Source: an uncultured Porphyromonadaceae bacterium | GTDB lineage: Bacteria; Bacteroidota; Bacteroidia; Bacteroidales; Muribaculaceae | DNA length: 55,568 bases | Direction of reading: 5' to 3' | Assembly (NCBI GenBank): GCA_900548875.1 | Contig: URMA01000009.1 | Span: 1-55,568 of the forward strand | In this document: positions 8,864 to 16,816 of the stretch, piece after piece | Layout of the letters: every line of letters starts with the position of its first letter | Position numbering within the stretch: position 1 is the first letter of the stretch | Program-made: the position numbers and the translations under genes | The notes under the pieces: generated by a model | Database searches by the model: none | What the model was told of the DNA's origin: nothing | Seen by the model: only the letters and a program-made list of their open reading frames with translations

Positions 8864-10080
8864 AAACAATTCTTGTTTCAGCATACGGATGTGAACCGTT
8901 AAAAGGGTCAGAGCCTGGTGTGGGATGGAATTGGGTTTTGCAAATGGCAAAACACAATAAACTTTACGTCATCACACGAGCCAATAATCAGGATGTTATA
9001 GAAGAACATTTACCCGAAGAGGTAAAAGACAATATCACATTCTATTATTATGATACTCCCAATTTTATCAAACGTCTTAAAAACAAGGCTAAAGGGCTGT
9101 ATTTCTATTATTTCTTTTGGCAAATTGGGATTATACCATTAGCAAAAAAAATAATACGGAGCAACCACATTGACTATACTATGCACCTGACATTTGGTAG
9201 TATGTGGATGCCGACATTTCTCCCCCTTTTAAAAACATCCTTTATTTGGGGTCCTGTTGGAGGAGGTGACTGCGAGCCGCGTTCATTTTTAAAACTGCTG
9301 GCTCCGAAGCAGCGAATTATGCAAAGCTTCCGCTACGTAATGAACCAAACCGCCTTGTTCAATCCATTTATATTTATACCGGCAGTAAAAGCAAAAACGA
9401 TTTTATGCCGCACCCCAAATTCTGCCAATGTCATTCCCAAATGCTTTAAATCAAAAGTTAAAGTTATTTTGGAAACATCTATGGAAGGGGATATTTTCAA
9501 ATACAAAAAGCAGGAACGAAACGACGGAAAAATCCGCTTTATTTCAACAGGGCGTTTACTTCCGAGCAAAAACATTTTGTCGGCAATACGTTCATTGAAA
9601 TATCTCCCCAAAGATTTGGACTTTGAATATTATATTATTGGGAGCGGCGCACAGAAGAAAGCTATTAAAGCAGAAATAACAGCCCAACAACTAACTGAAA
9701 AAGTTAGAATTATTGACGAAATGCCGCGCAGTCGGGTATTGGAAGAATTGCAAAACGCAGATATTTTCCTCTTTCCTAGTTTGCGGGAAGGTGGCAGTTG
9801 GGCTTTAATGGAAGCAATGGTTATTGGATTGCCCGTAATCTGTTTGGATTGGGCCGGAATGAGCATCACAACAGATGATAGTTGTGCAGTTCGTCTACCT
9901 GTTACAGACCCGGAACAAATGCCAAAAGACATGGCTGAAGCTATCATAAAATTAGCCAAGAATCCAGGATTACGAAAACAGTTGGGAGAAAACGGTCGAA
10001 AACGAATTCAAACCGTTTTCAACTGGGAAGCAAAAGGCAAATTTATGGAGGATCTGCTTGCTGAATTAGACAAAAAATGA
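8860..10080 (+). CDS. Family 4 glycosyltransferase
   Basis: 406 residues with a GT-B fold. The N-terminal half starts KTILVSAYGCEPLKGSEPGVGWNW, a signature of a GT4 subgroup common in Bacteroidota, and contains FIWGPVGGGD. The C-terminal half carries FISTGRLLPSKNI and the nucleotide-sugar site LFPSLREGGSWALMEAM with the E-x7-E spacing. It is likely to add one sugar of the repeat unit using a nucleotide-sugar donor. It overlaps the acetyltransferase before it and, by four bases, the kinase-fold gene after it. A+T richness ends at about this gene. Confidence 0.92.
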   Translation: MKTILVSAYGCEPLKGSEPGVGWNWVLQMAKHNKLYVITRANNQDVIEEHLPEEVKDNITFYYYDTPNFIKRLKNKAKGLYFYYFFWQIGIIPLAKKIIRSNHIDYTMHLTFGSMWMPTFLPLLKTSFIWGPVGGGDCEPRSFLKLLAPKQRIMQSFRYVMNQTALFNPFIFIPAVKAKTILCRTPNSANVIPKCFKSKVKVILETSMEGDIFKYKKQERNDGKIRFISTGRLLPSKNILSAIRSLKYLPKDLDFEYYIIGSGAQKKAIKAEITAQQLTEKVRIIDEMPRSRVLEELQNADIFLFPSLREGGSWALMEAMVIGLPVICLDWAGMSITTDDSCAVRLPVTDPEQMPKDMAEAIIKLAKNPGLRKQLGENGRKRIQTVFNWEAKGKFMEDLLAELDKK

Positions 10081-11183
10081 ACATCGACGAACAACTGAAA
10101 CAGATATTGAAGTTCGGTGAAGGAAACACGTTTTTCAGTTTCGCAAATGCCGACGGGAAACGGTGGATAATGCCCGCCCGCAATATGCAGACAGCAATGA
10201 ACCTCTACCAACCGAGCGGACCGAAGGGAAAGCTCGTGAAAGTGGGGTTGCCGCTGCTCTATTGGAATCCGGCAGCACTGCGCGTGCTCCACGCCGAACG
10301 CCTTCGCCTGTCGCTGACCGACGAAATGCGCAAGCTGCTGGAAAAGACCTTCGGCATAACGAATCCTGAATTTGCGATATTCTGCGGCACGCCGTGTGTG
10401 CATCAAAAAATCACTATTCAGATAAGCAGCGGTAGCCGCATCATTGGCTATGTGAAAGTAACGGCAAGCGAGGACATCCGTGCCGTGTTTGGCCACGAAA
10501 ACCACATTCTCACGACACTCCACCGGCAAGGCATCGAATGTGTGCCAGAATGCCTTTACTGTGGAACACTGAACGGCGGACTGCATGTGTTCATTCAGAC
10601 TACGACAAAAACAGCGCAATCGAAAGTGATGCACGGTTGGACAAATCTGCACAGCCTGTTCCTGACAATGCTTGCCGTGCGCACGCAGCAGGAACTGCCG
10701 TTTGAACAGACGGATTTCAACCATGACTTAAACCTGCTGGAATCGCGATTGAGTGAATTTGACGAAACGGAAGTGGTGGAAAATGCAATTACGGAAGTCC
10801 GCTCGCATTACGAGGGAAAAAATGTGGCTTTTTCGGCTTTTCAAGCGGATTTCACTCCGTGGAACATGTTTGAGGAACGGGGCGAACTGTTTGTGTTTGA
10901 CTGGGAATATGCCCGTCTTACCTACCCTCCCCGTCTGGACTATTTCCATTTTATGATTCAGACGGCAATTTTCGAAGAACATCAGACGGCGGAGGACATT
11001 GCAAAACGGTTTGAAGCAGAACGCGACGTGCTCGACATCACGTACCGCGACAGCCGACTGGCTCTGAAATGCTACCTGTTGGCTATCATGTCAATCTATA
11101 TCAATAGGGAAAAAGAATCTATCGGCAACGACACCCGCGGGCGGATCGCGTTTTGGGTGAAGTTGCTAAAGTTAATAGGATAA
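10077..11183 (+). CDS. Aminoglycoside-phosphotransferase-like (kinase-fold) protein
   Basis: 368 residues. A kinase-like fold is suggested by a lysine in GYVKVTASEDIR, an N-lobe glutamate in FGHENHIL, and the C-lobe segment FQADFTPWNMFEERGELFVFDWEYA. The latter matches the APH/choline-kinase pattern HxDxxxxN...DWE except that the usual histidine is glutamine. The catalytic Asp, the metal-binding Asn and the second metal Asp are all present. In this setting it may phosphorylate a sugar or a lipid-linked intermediate, but the substrate is unknown. It overlaps the previous gene (ATGA) and is 10 bases from the next. Base composition is host-like again. Confidence 0.65.
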   Translation: MNIDEQLKQILKFGEGNTFFSFANADGKRWIMPARNMQTAMNLYQPSGPKGKLVKVGLPLLYWNPAALRVLHAERLRLSLTDEMRKLLEKTFGITNPEFAIFCGTPCVHQKITIQISSGSRIIGYVKVTASEDIRAVFGHENHILTTLHRQGIECVPECLYCGTLNGGLHVFIQTTTKTAQSKVMHGWTNLHSLFLTMLAVRTQQELPFEQTDFNHDLNLLESRLSEFDETEVVENAITEVRSHYEGKNVAFSAFQADFTPWNMFEERGELFVFDWEYARLTYPPRLDYFHFMIQTAIFEEHQTAEDIAKRFEAERDVLDITYRDSRLALKCYLLAIMSIYINREKESIGNDTRGRIAFWVKLLKLIG

Positions 11184-11193
11184 ATACTACAAA

Positions 11194-12276
11194 ATGAAAC
11201 GACTTGTATGTTTTCACCTTTTCAACGATTTTAGCGGAAGTCCGAAGGTGTTGCGAATGGTACTGGGGGGATTGGCTGAAAAGGGGATGCAAATCGACTT
11301 GATAACGTCGAAAGGCGAAGGTGCGCTAAGCGACTTGTCGAAGTGGAAAAACGTGAAAACAAGCACGTATGCCTACCGTTTTTCCGACAATCCAGCGGTG
11401 ACAATGGCACGCTATTTCGGCGTGCAGATTTACACATTCGGTCTCGCCCTGCGCTACGCGTTCAAAAAGGACACAACGTTCTATGTAAACACCATACTGC
11501 CCGTGGGTGCCGCCTTAGCAGGACGACTGACAGGAAAACGCGTGGTGTATCACTATCACGAGAATGCGTTTGCAAAAGGTGCATTCTACAAACTGCTTGC
11601 CCGCGCCATGCAGGCCTTGGCCTCGGAAATTATCTGCGTGTCGGCCTATCAGCGTTCGTTTCTGAAAAGGGAAAAGAACGTAGATGTCGTGCCGAATGCC
11701 GCTCCGGCTGCATTTGTAGCTCGTCTGTGTCCGAATCCGGAAGAAGCATTCGAACGCAAGCGCGTACTGATGCTCGGGTCGCTGAAACGCTACAAGGGTA
11801 CGTTGGAGTTTATAGAACTGGCACAACGGCTGACAAACTATCAGTTTGAACTGGTACTGAACGAAACGCCGGAAAACATTGCCGCATTCTGGAAAGAAAA
11901 CGGTATCAGTCAACCGACGAACCTGACGGTGCACCCGCGACAAAATGATGTGGTACCATTCTACAACCGTGCATCGGTGGTACTCAACTTGACAGACAAA
12001 AACCAAGCTATCGAAACATTCGGCCTGACTGCCTTGGAGGCCATGTCGGCCGGGCTGCCGGTGATTGTTCCCACCGTGGGCGGCATCGCTGAAATGGTGG
12101 ACGACGGCGAAAACGGCTGGAAAATCGACGTGGCGAATCTGGACAAGATTGCCGAAAAAATCAGCGAAATGCTGAACGATAAAGAATTATACAAAAAACT
12201 ATCAAACAACGCCCTTGCCTATTCACGTCGGTATGACGAAGGGGCGATGAGGGACGCTATTACAGAATTAATTTGA
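11194..12276 (+). CDS. Family 4 glycosyltransferase
   Basis: 360 residues with a GT-B fold. The N-terminal segment contains HLFNDFSGSPKVLRMVL, where a glycine/serine loop opens the first Rossmann domain, and YHYHENAFAKG. The C-terminal domain has RVLMLGSLKRYKGTLEFIEL and ETFGLTALEAMSAGLPVIVP, the conserved E-x7-E donor site. It probably transfers a sugar onto the growing lipid-linked repeat. It is followed after 11 bases by the DUF1972 glycosyltransferase gene. Codon use and G+C content match the flanking chromosome rather than the A+T-rich block upstream. Confidence 0.92.
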   Translation: MKRLVCFHLFNDFSGSPKVLRMVLGGLAEKGMQIDLITSKGEGALSDLSKWKNVKTSTYAYRFSDNPAVTMARYFGVQIYTFGLALRYAFKKDTTFYVNTILPVGAALAGRLTGKRVVYHYHENAFAKGAFYKLLARAMQALASEIICVSAYQRSFLKREKNVDVVPNAAPAAFVARLCPNPEEAFERKRVLMLGSLKRYKGTLEFIELAQRLTNYQFELVLNETPENIAAFWKENGISQPTNLTVHPRQNDVVPFYNRASVVLNLTDKNQAIETFGLTALEAMSAGLPVIVPTVGGIAEMVDDGENGWKIDVANLDKIAEKISEMLNDKELYKKLSNNALAYSRRYDEGAMRDAITELI

Positions 12277-12287
12277 ATCAGTGTGTT

Positions 12288-13361
12288 ATGAAGAAAGTTG
12301 CGATTATCGGCACGCAGGGAGTGCCGGCATGTTACGGCGGTTTTGAATCGCTGGTGGAAAATATCATTGGGGAAAACTGCTCACCGGATATTGAATATAC
12401 GGTGTATTGCAGCGGTAAAGATATGACCAAAACAAAACATTTGACAACATATAAAGGCGCGAAACTGAAATATGTGAATATCCACGCCAACGGAATGCAG
12501 AGCATCCCGTACGACATCGTATCGATGATGCGCTCCATTTGGGGATATGACGTGATTATGGTGCTCGGCACATCGGGATGCAGCTTCCTGCCGATTTTCC
12601 GTCTGTTCAACCGCAAACGCCTTGTCATCAACATCGACTGACTGGAACACCGCCGTGAAAAATGGGGCAAACTGGCACGTTGGGTATTGCGCACATCGGA
12701 GGCCATCGCCGTGCGTTATGCCGATGTGGTTGTGGCCGACAACAAGGGCATTCAGGACTACGTGAAGGAAACCTATGGTAAGGATGCCGCACTGATTGCT
12801 TACGGCGGCGACCATGCCATCCGCAATATTGATGAAGCCAAACAACTTGAGGTGCTGAAGAAATACAACGTGGAACGCGGAAATTATGCCATCACCGTTT
12901 GCCGCATCGAGCCGGAAAACAACTGCCACCAGACGTTGGAAGCGTTTGCAAAATCGGACAAGCGACTGATTTTCATCGGCAACTGGGAGCACAGTAACTA
13001 CGGCAAGGAATTGAAGGAGAAATATTCCTCCGTGCCGAACATCAGCATCGTTGACCCGGTATACGATCTCGACACGCTCCACTGCCTGCGCAGCAATGCC
13101 GGATACTATATCCACGGCCACAGTGCCGGCGGAACCAACCCGTCGCTTGTGGAAGCCATGTTCTTCGGCTGCCCTATCCTGTGCTATGATGTGGTGTACA
13201 ACCGCGAAACGACCAACCATGAGGCCTACTACTGGAAGAATGCCGACGAACTGTTGCAACTGTTGAAACGGACCGACCTCAACGGAAAACCGATGGTGGA
13301 TTTCGCAACAACCCACTACACATGGAAACGCATCGCAAAACAATACGAAGCACTTTACTGA
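12288..13361 (+). pseudogene. DUF1972-type glycosyltransferase interrupted by an in-frame TGA
   Basis: One frame runs from ATG 12288 to the stop ending at 13361 (358 codons) and is broken only by TGA at 12639-12641 (codon 118). The N-terminal part reads KKVAIIGTQGVPACYGGFESLVENI, the signature of DUF1972 rhamnosyl/glycosyltransferases. The part after the stop continues with LEHRREKWGKLARWVLRTSE and then a normal GT-B C-terminal domain (CRIEPENN, GHSAGGTNPSLVEAM). The family normally has a glycine (NIDGLEW-like) where the TGA sits, so one G-to-T change from GGA explains it. There is no good ATG restart; the nearest candidate is a TTG at 12687. It may be a recent nonsense mutation or a base error. 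Confidence 0.85.
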
Positions 13362-13391
13362 TTAACTGATTTCAAACATATTACAACGGAA

Positions 13392-13420
13392 AAGCCTCGC
13401 GGATGCGGGGCTTTTTATTT
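13392..13420. terminator. Intrinsic terminator between the polysaccharide locus and tilS
   Basis: AAGCCTCGC and GCGGGGCTT pair (one G-T wobble) around a GGAT loop and are followed by TTTATTT on the + strand. The hairpin lies 30 bases after the last glycosyltransferase stop and 32 bases beyond the convergent tilS stop, with a short T run on the minus strand too, so it can serve both. Confidence 0.85.
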
Positions 13421-13451
13421 TAGGAGAATAGCAAATCGGATTAGTGAGCGG

Positions 13452-14786
13452 CTACGGGCGATATTTCAGCACTACGACCTGGCGGGTTGTGGGGGTGACG
13501 CGGAAGGCGTCGGCGGCGCGGTGGCCGACAAGCCAGAGGATGGTGTCGGATGCGCAAAGTAGCCACGCGCGACGTTTGTCGAGCAGGGAAAATTTGTTGT
13601 CGTTGAAATAATCGCTCAACTTTTTACTGCCTTTCATGCTAAACGGACGGAAGCGGTCGCCCTGCCGCCAATGGCGCAAAGTCAGTTCATGGCCAAGAAT
13701 TTCGCTATCGAAATAAGCTAAATTTCCATCAGCCACAAACTTGAAATCCGGCGTTCGCTCCACAATCTCCACCTCGAGAAACGGTGGAAGCGCAGTACGA
13801 TCGTCAAGCCGGAACACAAATGTTTCATCGTTCTGCAAACCGTCGTGCGGCATCAGCACGAATTGTTCCCGCCCCACTTCGAGCAGATAGTCGGCCGACT
13901 CAAACACAGCCCCGACCGTCGCTGCCGATTTCCACAAAGCGGAAGTTTGCGTCGGATTGTAGCCATAAGGAGCAAGCAACTCGTGGAGCAGCGTTTCCGG
14001 ATGTGCCGACTGTGCCACGACAACCTTGTCGATACGCACTACCCCATCGGATTCCGTAACGGCACGACGGCGGTAATCTCCGACAAGTTCCTGAAGCAAC
14101 AGCCAGTCGCCCGACAAATTCGCCATCGTTGCCGACAAAGCGGCATCGCTTCCCGGGAAGCATTCACGCAAAGCCGGAAGGATAATATTTCGGATTTTAT
14201 TACGACGGTATTCGCTTTCGAGATTGGTGCTGTCGGTCACATAATCCTGCTGAAGCTGTGCAAGATAGGCTTCCACATCCTGCCGCCCTACGCATAACAT
14301 CGGGCGGACAATCGCACCATTCCGGGGCTTGATTCCGGCCAAGCCGGCCAGTCCGGTACCGCGCATCAAATTGAGGAAAAACGTTTCGGCACTGTCGTCG
14401 GCATGATGGGCTACGGCAATCACCCGACAGCCAAACTCCGTCCTCTTCTGCTCAAACCAACGGTAACGCAACTCGCGGCAAGCCATTTCGACGGACACTT
14501 TGCGGTCAGCCACATAGCTGTCGACATCAAAGTCAACAAACGCAGCCTGCACACCAAGCCTGTCGCAAAGGGCACGCACAAAACGCTCGTCGCGCATCGA
14601 CTCCTCGCCGCGCAAGTGAAAATTGCAGTGCGCCGCCACACAGTCGTATCCCAACTCCAACAGCACACGCAGCAACGCAACGGAATCGGCTCCGCCGCTT
14701 AACGTCACGAGTACACGATCGTCAGGCGTGAACAATCCATGTGCCGATATAAACGCACTAATCCGTTTGGCAAATTCGCTTATCAT
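13452..14786 (-). CDS. tilS: tRNA(Ile)-lysidine synthase
   Basis: 444 residues. The PP-loop ATP-pyrophosphatase motif SGGADS is at about residue 30 and is followed by AAHCNFHLRGEESMRDE and VAVAHHADDSAETFFLNLMRG, all characteristic of TilS. The C-terminal part contains RHWRQGDRFRPFSMKGSKKLSDYF, the TilS C-terminal domain. The enzyme attaches lysine to C34 of tRNA-Ile(CAU), giving AUA decoding; it is essential. The frame stays open 68 codons further upstream, but those residues are not TilS-like, so ATG 14786 is chosen. A TATCTTTG box ends 6 bases upstream of that ATG, which would give a very short or absent leader. Confidence 0.95.
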   Translation of the reverse strand: MISEFAKRISAFISAHGLFTPDDRVLVTLSGGADSVALLRVLLELGYDCVAAHCNFHLRGEESMRDERFVRALCDRLGVQAAFVDFDVDSYVADRKVSVEMACRELRYRWFEQKRTEFGCRVIAVAHHADDSAETFFLNLMRGTGLAGLAGIKPRNGAIVRPMLCVGRQDVEAYLAQLQQDYVTDSTNLESEYRRNKIRNIILPALRECFPGSDAALSATMANLSGDWLLLQELVGDYRRRAVTESDGVVRIDKVVVAQSAHPETLLHELLAPYGYNPTQTSALWKSAATVGAVFESADYLLEVGREQFVLMPHDGLQNDETFVFRLDDRTALPPFLEVEIVERTPDFKFVADGNLAYFDSEILGHELTLRHWRQGDRFRPFSMKGSKKLSDYFNDNKFSLLDKRRAWLLCASDTILWLVGHRAADAFRVTPTTRQVVVLKYRP

Positions 14787-14791
14787 ATTTA

Positions 14792-14799
14792 CAAAGATA
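14792..14799 (-). promoter_or_regulatory. Candidate -7 box of tilS
   Basis: On the minus strand this reads TATCTTTG, matching the Bacteroidota -7 consensus TANNTTTG. No clear TTTG lies 19-21 bases upstream. Its position only a few bases before ATG 14786 implies a leaderless or near-leaderless tilS transcript if it is used. Confidence 0.5.
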
Positions 14800-14895
14800 G
14801 CGAAAGGTTGATATTTGACAGAAGAACAGAAGAACAAATTTTTCATGTCTGCCAATTTATTATCTGTTCTTCGGTCGAAACCTTCGTGAAAATCT

Positions 14896-15022
14896 TTTTT
14901 CGCTCGGCTTGCAGTATCTTTCCAGAAGACAGGCAGCGCCTCGGAAAAACCTTTCGAAACAAAATTTGAATTACATTCATTTTGTTTCATTTTGTTTTTC
15001 GCTCGGCTTGCACTATCTTTGC
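14896..15022 (+). repeat. Duplicated promoter-like element upstream of pheS
   Basis: The stretch TTTTTCGCTCGGCTTGCA occurs at 14896 and again at 14995, each followed by a near-identical box (GTATCTTTCC in the first, CTATCTTTGC in the second). Only the second copy has an intact TATCTTTG. The copies are 99 bases apart and lie between the divergent tilS and pheS genes. Confidence 0.8.
14991..15021 (+). promoter_or_regulatory. pheS promoter (Bacteroidota sigma-ABfr type)
   Basis: TTTG at 14991-14994, 19 bases, then TATCTTTG at 15014-15021 match both boxes and the spacing of the Bacteroidota primary promoter. Transcription should begin a few bases later, leaving a leader of about 20 bases before ATG 15046. 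Confidence 0.85.
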
Positions 15023-15045
15023 ATTCAAAATATTAATAAAGAGAA

Positions 15046-16065
15046 ATGTTAGAGAAAATTAATAGCCTGAAGGGCGTAATCGAAGCGCTGAATGCAGCAA
15101 CCAAGGACGAGGTTGAAGCTCTGCGCATAAAATATCTCAGCAAGAAGGGTGAAGTTTCTTCACTTTTCAACGATTTCCGTAATGTTCCAAACGAACAGAA
15201 GAAAGAAATCGGCCAAAAACTGAATGAACTGAAAACACTTGCCACTGAAAAAATCAACGCGCTCCGCGAAGCCATTGAAAACAGCCAAAGCGAAGACAGT
15301 ACCATCGACTTGACTCGTACTGCCGCTCCGGCTCCGCTCGGCAAGCGCCACCCGATTTCTTTGGTGCGCAACGAAATCATTGATATTTTCTCACGTCTGG
15401 GCTTCACAATTGCCGAAGGACCGGAAATTGAAGACGACTGGCACGTGTTCTCTTCTCTGAATTTTGCCGACGACCACCCTGCCCGCGACATGCAGGACAC
15501 GTTCTTCATACAGCGTAACCCGGACGTATTGCTCCGTACGCACACTTCTTCCGTACAGTCGCGCGTCATGACGACTACTCAGCCGCCTATCCGCATCATC
15601 TGCCCGGGACGTGTGTACCGCAACGAGGCAATCTCTGCCCGCGCACACTGCTTCTTCCATCAGATTGAAGGACTTTACATCGACAAGAACATCTCGTTTG
15701 CCGACTTGAAGCAGACTCTTCTCTACTTCGCCCGCGAAATGTTCGGACCGGAAACTCAAATCCGTCTCCGTCCGTCGTACTTCCCGTTCACTGAACCGTC
15801 GGCTGAAATGGATATTTCCTGCCACCTCTGCGGCGGCAAGGGCTGCAACTTCTGCAAACATACAGGTTGGGTAGAAATCCTCGGCTGCGGTATGGTTGAC
15901 CCGAACGTGCTCGAAGCCTGCGGAATCGACAGCAAGGTATATTCAGGCTACGCACTCGGTATGGGTGTTGAACGCATCACCAACCTGAAATACCGAGTGA
16001 AGGACCTCCGCATGTTCTCGGAAAACGACGTACGCTTCCTCGACGAGTTTGAAGCGGCTCACTAA
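15046..16065 (+). CDS. pheS: Phenylalanine-tRNA ligase alpha subunit
   Basis: 339 residues, the usual bacterial PheS length. An N-terminal coiled coil (residues 1-90) binds tRNA. The class II catalytic core follows, with GPEIEDDWHVFSSLNF, DTFFIQRNPDVLLRTHTSSVQ (motif 2 region) and the ALGMGVERITNLKY motif 3 near the end. A CxxCxxxxCxxC cluster (CHLCGGKGCNFC) around residue 260 is common in this family. It charges tRNA-Phe as an alpha2-beta2 enzyme; pheT is not adjacent. A strong promoter is just upstream and a hairpin follows 31 bases after the stop. Confidence 0.97.
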   Translation: MLEKINSLKGVIEALNAATKDEVEALRIKYLSKKGEVSSLFNDFRNVPNEQKKEIGQKLNELKTLATEKINALREAIENSQSEDSTIDLTRTAAPAPLGKRHPISLVRNEIIDIFSRLGFTIAEGPEIEDDWHVFSSLNFADDHPARDMQDTFFIQRNPDVLLRTHTSSVQSRVMTTTQPPIRIICPGRVYRNEAISARAHCFFHQIEGLYIDKNISFADLKQTLLYFAREMFGPETQIRLRPSYFPFTEPSAEMDISCHLCGGKGCNFCKHTGWVEILGCGMVDPNVLEACGIDSKVYSGYALGMGVERITNLKYRVKDLRMFSENDVRFLDEFEAAH

Positions 16066-16096
16066 TTATTCCTACAGACAGCTATAACATCAAAAT

Positions 16097-16139
16097 AGAG
16101 AAGATACCACGTAAAACCCCGTGTATCTTCTCTTTATTA
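16097..16139 (+). terminator. Hairpin after pheS
   Basis: AGAGAAGATAC (16097-16107) pairs with GTATCTTCTCT (16123-16133); inner CACG and CGTG may extend the stem with a bulge. It is followed by TTATT, a weak T tract. It ends about a dozen bases before the nth start, so it could terminate pheS or attenuate read-through into nth. The 12-base repeat ATTATTCCTACA occurs on both sides. Confidence 0.7.
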
Positions 16140-16150
16140 TTCCTACACAG

Positions 16151-16810
16151 ATGACAACAAAGGAAAGATATCAAGGCATTATCGAATGGTTCTCGGCAAA
16201 CATGCCGGTGGCTGAAACGGAACTCCACTACGAGAATCCGTTCCAACTGCTTGTGGCAGTCATCCTGTCGGCACAATGCACCGACAAGCGCGTCAACATT
16301 GTGACTCCGCCGCTATTCCACGACTACCCTACCCCGGAAGCCATGGCAAGCGCCACTCCGGAAGTCATCTTCGAATACATCAAAAGCGTTACGTTTCCCA
16401 ACAACAAGTCGAAATCGCTTGTCGGAGCCGCCCGCATGCTCGTGGAGAAATACGGCAGCGAAGTGCCTTCCGATTTCGACGAACTGGTGAAAATTCCCGG
16501 CGTAGGACGGAAAACGGCCAATGTCATGCTTGCCGTCATCTTCAACAAGGCGGCTATGGCTGTCGACACCCACGTGTTCCGCGTTTCCAACCGCATCGGA
16601 CTGACCAACAACTCCAAAACTCCGCTGGAAACCGAAAAGACGCTCGTTCGCCACTTTCCGCCCGAACTCCTGCCCAAGGCCCACCACTGGCTCATTCTTC
16701 ACGGCCGCTACGTGTGCACGGCAAGAAAGCCGCAGTGCGAAAAGTGCGGCATCTCCGCCTATTGCAAGTATTTCGCCCAATCGGCCAAAGCATCTGTCCT
16801 AACGAAATAA
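16151..16810 (+). CDS. nth: Endonuclease III
   Basis: 219 residues. The helix-hairpin-helix KIPGVGRKTANVMLAV (with the catalytic Lys) is near residue 120, followed by the AVDTHVFRVSNRIG segment carrying the catalytic Asp. Four cysteines spaced C-x6-C-x2-C-x5-C (CTARKPQCEKCGISAYC) bind the [4Fe-4S] cluster at the C-terminus. It removes oxidised pyrimidines and nicks the DNA in base-excision repair. The start at 16151 gives the usual MTTKERYQGIIEWF N-terminus; an ATG ten codons upstream lies inside the preceding hairpin. It is the first gene of a tight run through 19519. Confidence 0.96.
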   Translation: MTTKERYQGIIEWFSANMPVAETELHYENPFQLLVAVILSAQCTDKRVNIVTPPLFHDYPTPEAMASATPEVIFEYIKSVTFPNNKSKSLVGAARMLVEKYGSEVPSDFDELVKIPGVGRKTANVMLAVIFNKAAMAVDTHVFRVSNRIGLTNNSKTPLETEKTLVRHFPPELLPKAHHWLILHGRYVCTARKPQCEKCGISAYCKYFAQSAKASVLTK

Positions 16811-16816
16811 TCCCCT

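Noticed and set aside
12639..12641. Alternative genetic code (TGA read as Gly)
   Set aside because: Other genes in the window use TGA as a normal stop (for example the PD-(D/E)XK nuclease), and the markers are ordinary Bacteroidota.
12381..13343. 320-codon minus-strand frame over the DUF1972 gene
   Set aside because: Antisense shadow of a high-G+C coding frame; no recognisable domain.
12687..13361. Separate gene starting after the TGA at 12639
   Set aside because: Its first codon is TTG, no ribosome site is evident, and the protein continues exactly the fold of the upstream part, so it is the second half of one interrupted gene.
13452..14990. Extended TilS start at 14990
   Set aside because: The extra 68 residues are unlike TilS and overlap the repeated promoter element of the divergent pheS gene.
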